Below are positions 16,243 to 24,050 of a stretch of 39,387 nucleotides of DNA, in pieces. Source of the DNA: an uncultured Bacilli bacterium (GTDB taxonomy: Bacteria; Bacillota_I; Bacilli_A; RF39; UBA660). Made by a program: the position numbers and the translations under genes. Under the pieces are notes generated by a model. That model did no database searches, had not been told where the DNA came from, and was given only the letters and a program-made list of their open reading frames with translations. Each line of letters begins with the position of its first letter. Position 1 is the stretch's first letter. Location of the stretch: contig CAKPBH010000010.1 of NCBI GenBank assembly GCA_934140355.1, positions 1 to 39,387 of the forward strand, read 5' to 3'.

Positions 16243-16721
16243 AAAATAAAGATAAGGTGATTATTGTTGTTCTAGTTGTGGTATTAGTCATTTGTTGTGT
16301 TTTTGTTGGCTATATTACTTCTATGAAGGGTGAGAATAATGAAAATGATAAATATCTTACTCTCTCTTGTGATAATGATGAAATTAAAATGAATCAAACA
16401 CTTACTTGTTATTTAAAAGGAAATCGTCCTAATTATGAAGTTTCTGCTTTTTCTTCTACATTAGAAGATGGTGTGAATTTTAAGGTTGAAAAGATTACTC
16501 CAGATAAATCTTTTAAGGGAGATGGAGAAAATGGTGATATTGATTTATATACAGATAATAATAAAAAAGGAAAGTTTGCCATTTTGTCTTTTCAAATTAA
16601 ATTAGTGAATCAAGATTATGATAAAATAAATATCATTCTAAGGGAAAATAGTTTTTTTGATGAAAAATTTGAGCAACATTCGTTAAGTAATATTTCTAAA
16701 ACAATAAAGGTAAAGAAGTAA
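16239..16721 (+). CDS. Membrane-anchored single cohesin-like domain protein
   Basis: 160 aa; ATG overlaps the previous stop by four bases (ATGA). An N-terminal helix (KVIIVVLVVVLVICCVFVGYI, about residues 6-26) with no clear cleavage site anchors it, and the rest is outside: a cohesin-like domain starting YLTLSCDNDEIKMNQTLTC and carrying GDGENGDIDLYTD near 103-115. The short Ser/Ile end suggests the domain stops close to the C-terminus (KTIKVKK). It is the smallest unit of the operon: a membrane anchor plus one copy of the shared domain. Likely partners are the dockerin-like modules of the first and fourth genes. Binding is inferred. Confidence 0.65.
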   Translation: MKNKDKVIIVVLVVVLVICCVFVGYITSMKGENNENDKYLTLSCDNDEIKMNQTLTCYLKGNRPNYEVSAFSSTLEDGVNFKVEKITPDKSFKGDGENGDIDLYTDNNKKGKFAILSFQIKLVNQDYDKINIILRENSFFDEKFEQHSLSNISKTIKVKK

Positions 16722-16735
16722 GGAGATGATAAGGG

Positions 16736-18796
16736 ATGAAGAAAATAATAGAAAATAAAAAATACTTTTTTCTGGGAATTTTATTTATTCTTGTTTTGTT
16801 AATTCCATTGGTTATATTTTCTTTTTCAAAAAGTTATGCCTTGGAAGGATTTGGGCAAGTTAATCTTACTTGTGATAAAACGGTTGCTGTTGGTGGGGAA
16901 AATATTTCTTGTACGGCTACAGGGACTGTAGCGGCTGAGAGTCAAGTGCCTGCACTATCTTCGGTGATTGAATTAAGTGATAACTTGGAATTTGTTAGTT
17001 TTACTACTGATTCCTCTTGGCTTGGAGATGGTACGGATGGAAAAATTGAATTATATACTGATGTGAATAAGAGTTCAACTTTTCCTATTGGGACATTTAC
17101 AGTAAAGGTAAAAGAGGGAGTAGTGAATACTGAGGAGTCTATTCAATTTGTAAAAACTTATTTTTATGATAAAGACTTTAAAGAGCAAGCCGTAAAAGAT
17201 GCTACTTTAAAGGTTAAAACACCACAATATACTTCAAAAGATTATTCTATTAAAGATGATTATATTATTGTTAATACTAAGGATATTAAAACTATTTTAT
17301 CTTCTATTCAAACAGAAGGATGTACAGCAGTTGTTCATAATAATAATCAAGATGTTACTTCTGGAACAATTCAAGAGGGAGCTTCTGTTAAAATTGTAAG
17401 TAATTCAAAAGTATTAAAAGAATTATCGGTTATTTATATTAATTCAGAGAAATATGATTTAACTAAGGATTATTTATTGACTTCTTTAGATAGTTTGGAT
17501 GATATTATAAGTGATGTAGAAGTTATTAATGGTACTTTAAGTATTAAGAATGGTAAGTTAGTATTAAGCCATAATAGTACAGGAATTTATGAATATGATA
17601 TTTTAAATTTAACTTCTGATAAATACTTTATTGATATTCAAAAGAAGGTAATGTTAGTATCTGATGAAATAGATGATAGTTTAAAAAATAATATTCATAT
17701 TTCTAGTAATATGAGTATGGCAAGAGATGGGGAAGTATTAAAGATAAGTTATAAAAATAATGTTATTTTGGAATTGGCTATTGTTCATTTAGATTCTAGT
17801 ATTTATCAAGTTGATTTAAAAAATCGCTATGTATATATTTTATTTGATTCTTTAGAAAATAGTATTTTATCTAAATTTAATTCAAATGCTACTTTGTCTA
17901 TTACAAATAATAAATTATCAATTAGTAAAAATAATGAAATTGTGTCTAGTTTAGATGTTATTAATTTAAAGACAGATAAGTATTTAATTCATTCTACTAG
18001 TGGTGGAGAGAATAGTTATATTTATACACAAACTGATTTTACATCTGATGAGGTTCTTAAGAATGTTACTTCTTTAAATGGGAAGTTATCTTTGGAAAAT
18101 GATCAGTTAATTCTTAGCTATAATGGTAAAAGGGTAGATTATTATAATATTTTGTATTTTACTAGTCATGATTATTCATTTAAGGATAAAACAATTTTAA
18201 CTAAAGAAGTTGTCGATTATAATACTTTTATTTCTAAGATTTCTTTTAAAGGACTTACTTATCAGGTATGTAATACTTTATCTACTGAAGTAACTAGTGG
18301 CAATATTGAAGATAATTATTACTTGAGATTGCTTAGAGATGGAGTAATTATTGATACTTATAAAATCAGAGTGGAATATTTTGAATTGAAAAATTTAGCG
18401 GTTAATGATGAGAATAAGATTATTTATAACCTTAATTTAAATAGTACTTATAATGATCTTATTAAAAATATTGATACTAGTGGTGAAGTTACATTTTTTG
18501 ATAAGAATAATCGTCAGTTGCAATTAAGTGATAAAGTGATGACTTATAGTACTTTACAAGTTAAATTATCTTCTGGTACTAAAACTTATCAGTTATCTGT
18601 ATTTGGTGATGTAACGGGGACAGGTACGGTGACAGCTGGAGATATTGCTAAAATTTATCAGGCAGTAAAAGGAAAAATAACTTTAGATACTGTTTCTACT
18701 TTAGCTGCTGATGTTACTCATGATGGTAAAATTGCTGTAAATGATGTTGCTAAGGCATATTCTTATTTGAAAGGGAAAATTTCAAGTTTTAATTAA
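16736..18796 (+). CDS. Adaptor-like surface protein: cohesin-like N-terminus, repeat modules, dockerin-like C-terminus
   Basis: 686 aa; ATG with AAGGAG and AAGGG sites upstream. A hydrophobic helix (about residues 10-31) ends with AL-x-G, a signal peptide or anchor. A cohesin-like domain (about 36-165) starts VNLTCDKTVAVGGENISC and carries GDGTDGKIELYTD. Roughly 450 residues of the same 60-residue module as in the LRR protein follow (blocks such as SEKYDLTKDYLL, SDKYFIDIQKKV). The last 65 residues are dockerin-like: GDVTGTGTVTAGDIAKIYQ and DVTHDGKIAVNDVAKAYS, a duplicated Ca-loop pattern. A protein with a cohesin-like domain at one end and a dockerin at the other is an adaptor in scaffolded systems. 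Last gene of the operon, followed by a weak AT-rich terminator. Confidence 0.75.
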   Translation: MKKIIENKKYFFLGILFILVLLIPLVIFSFSKSYALEGFGQVNLTCDKTVAVGGENISCTATGTVAAESQVPALSSVIELSDNLEFVSFTTDSSWLGDGTDGKIELYTDVNKSSTFPIGTFTVKVKEGVVNTEESIQFVKTYFYDKDFKEQAVKDATLKVKTPQYTSKDYSIKDDYIIVNTKDIKTILSSIQTEGCTAVVHNNNQDVTSGTIQEGASVKIVSNSKVLKELSVIYINSEKYDLTKDYLLTSLDSLDDIISDVEVINGTLSIKNGKLVLSHNSTGIYEYDILNLTSDKYFIDIQKKVMLVSDEIDDSLKNNIHISSNMSMARDGEVLKISYKNNVILELAIVHLDSSIYQVDLKNRYVYILFDSLENSILSKFNSNATLSITNNKLSISKNNEIVSSLDVINLKTDKYLIHSTSGGENSYIYTQTDFTSDEVLKNVTSLNGKLSLENDQLILSYNGKRVDYYNILYFTSHDYSFKDKTILTKEVVDYNTFISKISFKGLTYQVCNTLSTEVTSGNIEDNYYLRLLRDGVIIDTYKIRVEYFELKNLAVNDENKIIYNLNLNSTYNDLIKNIDTSGEVTFFDKNNRQLQLSDKVMTYSTLQVKLSSGTKTYQLSVFGDVTGTGTVTAGDIAKIYQAVKGKITLDTVSTLAADVTHDGKIAVNDVAKAYSYLKGKISSFN

Positions 18797-18819
18797 AAAA
18801 AGTAAAAATTAATCAGGAT

Positions 18820-18840
18820 AAAATTATGAAATAATTTTTA
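18820..18840 (+). terminator. Weak AT-rich terminator after the surface operon
   Basis: AAAATTAT (18820-18827) and ATAATTTT (18831-18838) form a perfect but AT-only stem with a 3-base loop and a short T run. Confidence 0.35.
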
Positions 18841-18901
18841 AATCATTCTAAAGCCTTATAAATAAAGGCCAAAGAACGATTTTTTTGTTAAAAACCGATA
18901 C

Positions 18902-19568
18902 TTAATTGAACATTAAATAACAAAATATTTCAGATAAAAACTCTTCGAAATTATTTGATAGATGTTTCCTAATAGATTTTAAACTCATTTGATATCTAGA
19001 TTTAACTCTATTAAGTATTGCTAGTACAAATTTATGTACAATTTCTAAATTTAACAATGCTTTCTTATTTGTTGTTTTATTATAATCTTGACAAAAAGTG
19101 AAATCTAAATGCCAATGTATTTTGTTTTCTACTCCCCAATGTCCTCTTGTTGCAATACTAAATTCTTTGATATTAACTTGTTTACTTGAAATACAATATC
19201 TGTTTTCAACGGTTGTTATTATTTGTTCTACTTTTTCTTTTTTGGCATTTTTTCTTTCATTTTTTACTAAAACTTTCTTTGTAATAGATTTCCTAACTAA
19301 ACCAAAACTATGTATGTTTTTCCAGTCTGAAAGCTTAGGGTACCAATTAATATCTGATGTTTGGAAATACTCATATTTAATAAAAGATGAATGACTTTTC
19401 TCACTTTCTTCATAATAAGATGATTGAGTATTTCCAGCAATTATTTCTTTACATCTTTTTTCATCAAAATAAAGTACGAGATCATCATAAAAATTTTTTT
19501 GATTGCCTTTTATAGGAATGATATAATCACCACTAGATTTAATTACTGTTTCGACATTTTTTGTTCAA
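18902..19568 (-). pseudogene. ISAs1-family transposase remnant (C-terminal part)
   Basis: The - strand reads open from about 19568 to a TAA at 18902-18904. It encodes roughly 220 residues of an ISAs1-family DDE transposase: SSGDYIIPIKGNQKNFYDDL, then a basic central part and the diagnostic block ATRGHWGVENKIHWHLDFTF, then a helical end. The Glu of that block is the third catalytic acid. The first part (about 130-150 residues, with both catalytic Asp) is gone: just upstream the frame meets TGA and TAA and the similarity stops at 'SID'. No start and no terminal repeats are visible, so it cannot move by itself. It lies between the surface operon and the region of different codon use, a likely scar of insertion or rearrangement. 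Confidence 0.8.
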
Positions 19569-19632
19569 TCTATTGACTTATTTTTTTAAAAGTAATAAAA
19601 TATTATTCAAATCGTTGGAGGAGTGATGTGTT

Positions 19633-19773
19633 ATGATTATGAAATGTTGCTGTAATGCGTTAAATATTATAAAACTTTGCTTAATAGATGTCTTCTACTG
19701 TTTTGCTTGTGGCAACTGCTGCAAGGTATCATTATGCACTCCTTTAAATATTATTTGTATAAATGGTGACTAA
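19633..19773 (+). CDS. Tiny cysteine-rich protein, 46 aa
   Basis: ATG 19633, with GGAGGAGTGAT (19617-19627) ahead of it, stop TAA 19771-19773, directly followed by a strong terminator. Ten of 46 residues are Cys: 5, 6, 7, 16, 23, 26, 29, 30, 35 and 42, with the core CFACGNCC. Two related halves (CNALNII and CTPLNII) suggest an internal duplication. No known metallothionein, SCIFF or lantibiotic precursor pattern is matched. The gene has a good ribosome site and its own terminator, but no promoter was found with confidence. Metal or thiol chemistry is only a guess. Could also be a chance ORF in an RNA gene. Confidence 0.45.
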   Translation: MIMKCCCNALNIIKLCLIDVFYCFACGNCCKVSLCTPLNIICINGD

Positions 19774-19803
19774 AAATGAATATTTTTTTAGCCGCCATTT
19801 TTT
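19761..19803 (+). terminator. Strong terminator after the Cys-rich ORF
   Basis: AAATGGTGACTAAAAA (19761-19776) pairs with TTTTTAGCCGCCATTT (about 19785-19800) apart from one mismatch and one G-T pair; T's follow. It overlaps the stop codon. Confidence 0.75.
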
Positions 19804-19824
19804 GTTATGTTGGAGGTGTTTTTG

Positions 19825-21264
19825 ATGAATAATATTACGTTACAAGATTTGTTAGATAAGTTGGAAGAGTATAATCCAGAAGAAGTAGAAATTGTAAAAA
19901 GAGCTTATGAATATGCTGACACATTACATCAAGGTCAAATGAGGCAAAGTGGAGAACCTTATATAAGTCATCCATTAAATGTTGCTTATATTTTAGCAGA
20001 TATGCACGCTGGCAAGGATACTATATGTGCTGGTCTTTTGCATGATACATTAGAAGATACTAATATAACTAAAGAAGACATATCTCATGATTTTAATCAA
20101 AATGTTGCTAATTTAGTGGATGGAGTTACAAAATTAGCTAAAATGAACTTTTCTTCTAAGCAAGCACAAAATTATGCAAATACAAGAAAAATAATAACAG
20201 GAATAACTGAGGACGTTAGAATAATTATAATTAAACTTGCTGATAGACTTCATAACATGAGGACATTGGGATTTAAATCAGAGTTTAAACAAAAAGAAAA
20301 TGCACTTGAAACTATGGAAATATTTGTTCCTCTTGCTTACTATATAGGTGCTTATAGAATAAAATCAGAATTAGAAGATCTATCATTGCAATATTTAAAA
20401 CCTGACATGTATAAAACTATAGAAGAAAGAAAATTAAAAATTGAAGAATCAAGTGAAGATTGTTTAAAAGAAATGTTATATAAGATAGAAACATTATTAA
20501 ATGATCGAAATATACCAAATGAAATAAAGATAAGAACAAAAAACATTTATGGTATATATAAAAGATTAAGTGAAGGTCATAAGTTATCTGATATACATGA
20601 TTTGTTAGCACTTAAAATAATGGTAGATGAAGTGGCGAATTGTTATTATACATTGGGAATGATTCATCAAGAATATCATCCAATAAATGATAAGTTTAAA
20701 GATTATATTTGTAATCCGAAAACGAATATGTATCAAAGTTTGCATACAACAGTTTTTGGACCAGATGATAGATTGGTTCAAACTCAAATAAGAACTTTTG
20801 ATATGGATAAAGTGGCATCATTCGGATTAACTGCATATTGGGATGAGCAAAAGGGAGCAGCAAGAGATGTAATGCAAGAAGATCTAAAACAAAAATTTCA
20901 GTTTTTTAAATCACTAACAGAGATTAATTCTATGTTTGGAGATAATCAACAATTTGTAAATCAAGTAAAGACTGAATTATTTGCAGACAGAGTATACGTA
21001 TATACAACAAAAGGAGATATCATAGAACTTCCAAAAGGAGCAACGCCAATAGATTTTGCATATAAAATCCACACAGATATAGGAAATACAATGGTAGGCG
21101 TATTCGTAAATGACGAATTTGTACCAATAGATTATGTATTAAAAAATAAAGATAGAGTTAGGATTGTTACTGATGAATTATCTTACGGTCCAAGAGAAGA
21201 TTGGATAGACAAAGCACAAACAAGTTTAGCAAAAAGAAAAATAAAAGAATTCAATAAAAAATAG
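19825..21264 (+). CDS. RelA/SpoT-type (p)ppGpp hydrolase, short form ending after TGS
   Basis: 479 aa from ATG 19825 (GGAGGTG 6 bases upstream; an in-frame ATG at 19807 precedes that site). N-terminal HD hydrolase domain: SGEPYISHPLNVA, LLHDTLEDTN (His73-Asp74) and KLADRLHNMRTL, all intact. The synthetase domain has IHDLLALKIMVD and PKTNMYQSLHTTV, but the block that normally reads E-x-Q-I-R-T is VQTQIRT, so the conserved Glu is Gln (residue 319). A TGS domain follows (ELFADRVYVYTTKGDIIELPKGATP). The protein stops with SLAKRKIKEFNKK, where full RSH proteins continue for about 250 more residues (helical, zinc-finger and ACT). The likely result is a hydrolase-biased alarmone enzyme without ribosome control. 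Neighbouring codon use differs from the left half of the window. Confidence 0.9.
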   Translation: MNNITLQDLLDKLEEYNPEEVEIVKRAYEYADTLHQGQMRQSGEPYISHPLNVAYILADMHAGKDTICAGLLHDTLEDTNITKEDISHDFNQNVANLVDGVTKLAKMNFSSKQAQNYANTRKIITGITEDVRIIIIKLADRLHNMRTLGFKSEFKQKENALETMEIFVPLAYYIGAYRIKSELEDLSLQYLKPDMYKTIEERKLKIEESSEDCLKEMLYKIETLLNDRNIPNEIKIRTKNIYGIYKRLSEGHKLSDIHDLLALKIMVDEVANCYYTLGMIHQEYHPINDKFKDYICNPKTNMYQSLHTTVFGPDDRLVQTQIRTFDMDKVASFGLTAYWDEQKGAARDVMQEDLKQKFQFFKSLTEINSMFGDNQQFVNQVKTELFADRVYVYTTKGDIIELPKGATPIDFAYKIHTDIGNTMVGVFVNDEFVPIDYVLKNKDRVRIVTDELSYGPREDWIDKAQTSLAKRKIKEFNKK

Positions 21265-21307
21265 TTGTAAAAAAAGATGTCAAACATAAAAAAAATAAAA
21301 GTTCAAA

Positions 21308-21316
21308 TGTTATAAT
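21308..21316 (+). promoter_or_regulatory. Extended -10 promoter of the biosynthetic run
   Basis: TG (21308-21309), one base, TATAAT (21311-21316), 23 bases before the start at 21339. No good -35 box. Confidence 0.5.
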
Positions 21317-21338
21317 GATAGTTAGAGAGGTGATTGGA

Positions 21339-22211
21339 ATGTATGAGTATCAAGGTAAAAATGTGATTATCATGTTATGCTCAAAATGTAACATTAATTG
21401 CAAGCATTGTTATATTAAATATAATGGTAATTTCTCACCAGAAGAATTGAAAAAAATATTTGATAAAATAAAAGATAAGTATTTTATTATTTTGAACGGA
21501 ACAGAACCGATTCTTTTTCCAGAATATTATGAATTATATAAAGAAAACTCTCAAAATAGAATTTTAACTAATGGATTAGAATTAATTAGAAATCCAGATT
21601 TGTATGATATTTTAAAAGAAAACGGAATAAATGAAATTGCCTTGTCATATCACTTTGGAATTCAAGATGATATATCTGCTGTCAAAAGCCCAATGTTAGA
21701 TGGTTTAATTGAAAATCTTGTAGAAAATGGGTTTCAAGTAAAACTAATGACAACATTATCAAGTGATAATTATAAAATGATTTCAACAATGTGTAGTAAA
21801 GCTTATGAATTGGGAGCTAAAACAATTAAATTTACAAATTACATTTATCAAGGAAATGCACAGAAAAATGATTTTACAAAAGTATTAAACCAAGAACAAA
21901 TAGATGAAGTTTTATCTGAAATAGACTATTGTCGCTCATTATATGATAAAGAAGATTTAAAAATTGAACGTTGTGGAACATTTGGTCCTAAACAAGGAAA
22001 TTCAGAAAAATTTGAATGTTTAGCTTGTAATAATATGGCTGTTATAACTCCTGATTTAAATGTTTATCAATGTGTTTTTGATATTGATAGGGGAAATGAA
22101 ATCGGTAGAGTGATAGATGGTAAAATAATGATTGATGATGAATATAAATCACTTGATAAGTCTTATTGTAAAGTATTGAAGAAGTATAATGGGATTGGAG
22201 GGCAACGATGA
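21339..22211 (+). CDS. Radical SAM protein with C-terminal SPASM-like cysteines
   Basis: 290 aa from ATG 21339 (GAGAGGTGATT upstream; an in-frame ATG at 21315 lacks a ribosome site). Near the N-terminus is the [4Fe-4S] radical SAM motif CNINCKHCYIK (C-x3-C-x2-C, about 16-23), followed by LNGTEPILFPEYYELY, the SAM-binding loop position. The barrel continues to about residue 200. The C-terminal third has more cysteines (CGTFGP, FECLACNNMA, VYQCVFDIDRG), a SPASM/twitch-like pattern that binds an extra Fe-S cluster and is common in peptide- and metabolite-modifying enzymes. It begins a run of eight tightly packed genes. The substrate is unknown. Confidence 0.85.
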   Translation: MYEYQGKNVIIMLCSKCNINCKHCYIKYNGNFSPEELKKIFDKIKDKYFIILNGTEPILFPEYYELYKENSQNRILTNGLELIRNPDLYDILKENGINEIALSYHFGIQDDISAVKSPMLDGLIENLVENGFQVKLMTTLSSDNYKMISTMCSKAYELGAKTIKFTNYIYQGNAQKNDFTKVLNQEQIDEVLSEIDYCRSLYDKEDLKIERCGTFGPKQGNSEKFECLACNNMAVITPDLNVYQCVFDIDRGNEIGRVIDGKIMIDDEYKSLDKSYCKVLKKYNGIGGQR

Positions 22212-22906
22212 GTCAACCAATAGTAGGAATTGTTTCGAGCAATGAATTAATAGAAAAAGGAACATATAAAAAGCCTGTTCAAGATGTGAATGATGATTAC
22301 TTAAATATGATATATAAGTATGGAGGTGTACCAATTATCATTCCAAATACCAATAGTTTTGTTTCATTAAAATCATTTATAGACAAAATGGATGCTTTAT
22401 TATTAATTGGAGGAGAAGATGTTTCTGATAGATGTTATTCAGGAAAAAAGAGTGAAAATCCAAGAGATAATTTTGAAATTGAAATATATAAATATTTTAA
22501 ACAAAACAAAAAACCAATACTTGGAATTTGTAGAGGATTGCAAATAATAAATGTAGCTGAAGGCGGGACATTAAAGAACATTGAAGAAGATAAAGTAGAG
22601 CATAAGATTGGAATGGATGGCTGGGTTAATTATCACGATATAAGAATTATTAATAATACAAAACTGAAAAAGTTAATATCTAAAACTAGTTATACTGTTT
22701 CATCAGTACATCATCAAGCAATAGATAAATTAGGTAAATCTTTAGTTATATCAGCTACAGCCTCTGATGGCATAGTAGAAGCTATAGAAAGTTTTGACGA
22801 TACATTTATGATGGCATTCCAAGGGCATATAGAAAAATGCTTAAATAATTATGAAGCGTATGGTAGAGTTGTAAAAAAATTTATAGAGGAGGCAAAAAAT
22901 GAATAA
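22208..22906 (+). CDS. Class I glutamine amidotransferase-like hydrolase (peptidase C26, PuuD-like)
   Basis: 232 aa; starts inside the previous stop (ATGA). It has the C26 layout: an oxyanion block LLIGGEDVSD (65-74), the nucleophile elbow GICRG with Cys108, the SSVHHQAID block, DGIVEAIE, and the final FQGHIEK, where His207 and Glu209 complete the triad (the family usually shows H-P-E). The N-terminus IVGIVSS is typical of gamma-glutamyl-gamma-aminobutyrate hydrolases. Members hydrolyse gamma-glutamyl amides. A gamma-glutamyl ligase family protein (GCS2) lies four genes on, so this enzyme could remove a gamma-glutamyl protecting group at the end of the pathway; that pairing is inference. Confidence 0.88.
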   Translation: MSQPIVGIVSSNELIEKGTYKKPVQDVNDDYLNMIYKYGGVPIIIPNTNSFVSLKSFIDKMDALLLIGGEDVSDRCYSGKKSENPRDNFEIEIYKYFKQNKKPILGICRGLQIINVAEGGTLKNIEEDKVEHKIGMDGWVNYHDIRIINNTKLKKLISKTSYTVSSVHHQAIDKLGKSLVISATASDGIVEAIESFDDTFMMAFQGHIEKCLNNYEAYGRVVKKFIEEAKNE

Positions 22907-24047
22907 AAAAGAAATTTTAAAGTTGCCAATTTATAAGAATCAAATTGGCAAGTATTTAACAAAAAAGGATATAGTATCTAATTTCCCACATAATTTTGAA
23001 ATAAAAGATGGTATAGAATATGAATATGCTACAACCTCTGGAACAACGTCTGATAGAATGGAAATAATAAGAAAACCAAATTGGTGGAAAGACGAATATA
23101 AAAGAACGTATTCAAATGAAAAAAAATTGGAAAAATATTTAGACGAGAAATTGCATAAGGTTATTTTTACAACTGCTCAATGTTCAAATTTAGTGTGTTT
23201 TGTAGAAAAACCGTCAATGGAGAAGAGAACTATTGGAAATACATTATATGTAAACAATACTTTTAATCCTTGGGACTGGACAAAAGAGAATATTCAAGAA
23301 ATAATAAAAGAAATAAATTATTTTAAGCCCTATTATTTAGATGCCGATCCAGTTTATCTTGCAGTATTTTTGTATTTGAAAGAAAAATATAAAATTAAGA
23401 CTAAAATTTTTACTCCAACAATAATCACATTAAGTTATGAATATGTTACAGGTAATCTTAGAAAATATATTTCAGATTATTTTAAAACTGATATTAGAAA
23501 TTTGTATGGAACTACTGAATTTGGATATGCTTTTCTTGAAAATGAAAATGGAAAAATGCATATTTGTAAAGATTTGATTGATATAAAACTTTTACCAATT
23601 AATGATGATGAAAGTAATAATATTTATTCAATAATAATAGACAGTTATAAAAATGAATATATGCCACTTTTAAATTATAAAGTTGGAGACCTTGTTCAAG
23701 CAACACCAAAGGAATATAAGAATTTTGCCAAAGATGGAATTGTAAGTAAAATGGCTGGAAGAGAAAAGGATTTAATTGACAATAAAATATCCTTTTCAAT
23801 GCTAGATGATATTATTAGTAGTGTCTCTAGTAAAATATTACTTTATCAATTTTACTTTATTGATAAAAATATTTGTAATTTTAAATATATAACATTGGAT
23901 GACTCTGAAATATCAGAAACAGAAATGAAAAATATAACTAATAAACTTGAAGACATGGGATTGAATATTTCGATAACATTTAATAAAGTTGAAGAAATAT
24001 CACCAGAGATGTCAGGAAAATTTTCAATTTTAAAAAGAGGAATATAA
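22899..24047 (+). CDS. PaaK-like AMP-forming ligase (phenylacetate-CoA ligase family)
   Basis: 382 aa; overlaps the previous gene by eight bases; GAGGAGG upstream. It shows the ANL motifs in the compact PaaK/CoF390-synthetase style: ATTSGTTSDRME (44-55) as the phosphate loop, LYGTTEFG (202-209), NYKVGDLV, KMAGREKDLI and a C-terminal domain ending EISPEMSGKFSILKR with the catalytic Lys. PaaK-type enzymes turn aromatic acids into CoA thioesters; F390 synthetases adenylate a cofactor. The protein is shorter than PaaK (about 430 aa). Within a gene run with other ligases, it probably activates a carboxylic acid intermediate. Confidence 0.8.
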   Translation: MNKKEILKLPIYKNQIGKYLTKKDIVSNFPHNFEIKDGIEYEYATTSGTTSDRMEIIRKPNWWKDEYKRTYSNEKKLEKYLDEKLHKVIFTTAQCSNLVCFVEKPSMEKRTIGNTLYVNNTFNPWDWTKENIQEIIKEINYFKPYYLDADPVYLAVFLYLKEKYKIKTKIFTPTIITLSYEYVTGNLRKYISDYFKTDIRNLYGTTEFGYAFLENENGKMHICKDLIDIKLLPINDDESNNIYSIIIDSYKNEYMPLLNYKVGDLVQATPKEYKNFAKDGIVSKMAGREKDLIDNKISFSMLDDIISSVSSKILLYQFYFIDKNICNFKYITLDDSEISETEMKNITNKLEDMGLNISITFNKVEEISPEMSGKFSILKRGI

Positions 24048-24050
24048 TAT

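Noticed and set aside
19098..19394. + strand ORF of 98 codons
   Set aside because: Antisense to the ISAs1 transposase remnant, whose RGHWGVEN block is diagnostic.
19633..19773. SCIFF-type or lanthipeptide precursor for the radical SAM genes
   Set aside because: The Cys spacing does not match SCIFF, there is no leader/core layout, and a separate strong terminator cuts it off from the later genes; only co-occurrence could revive this.
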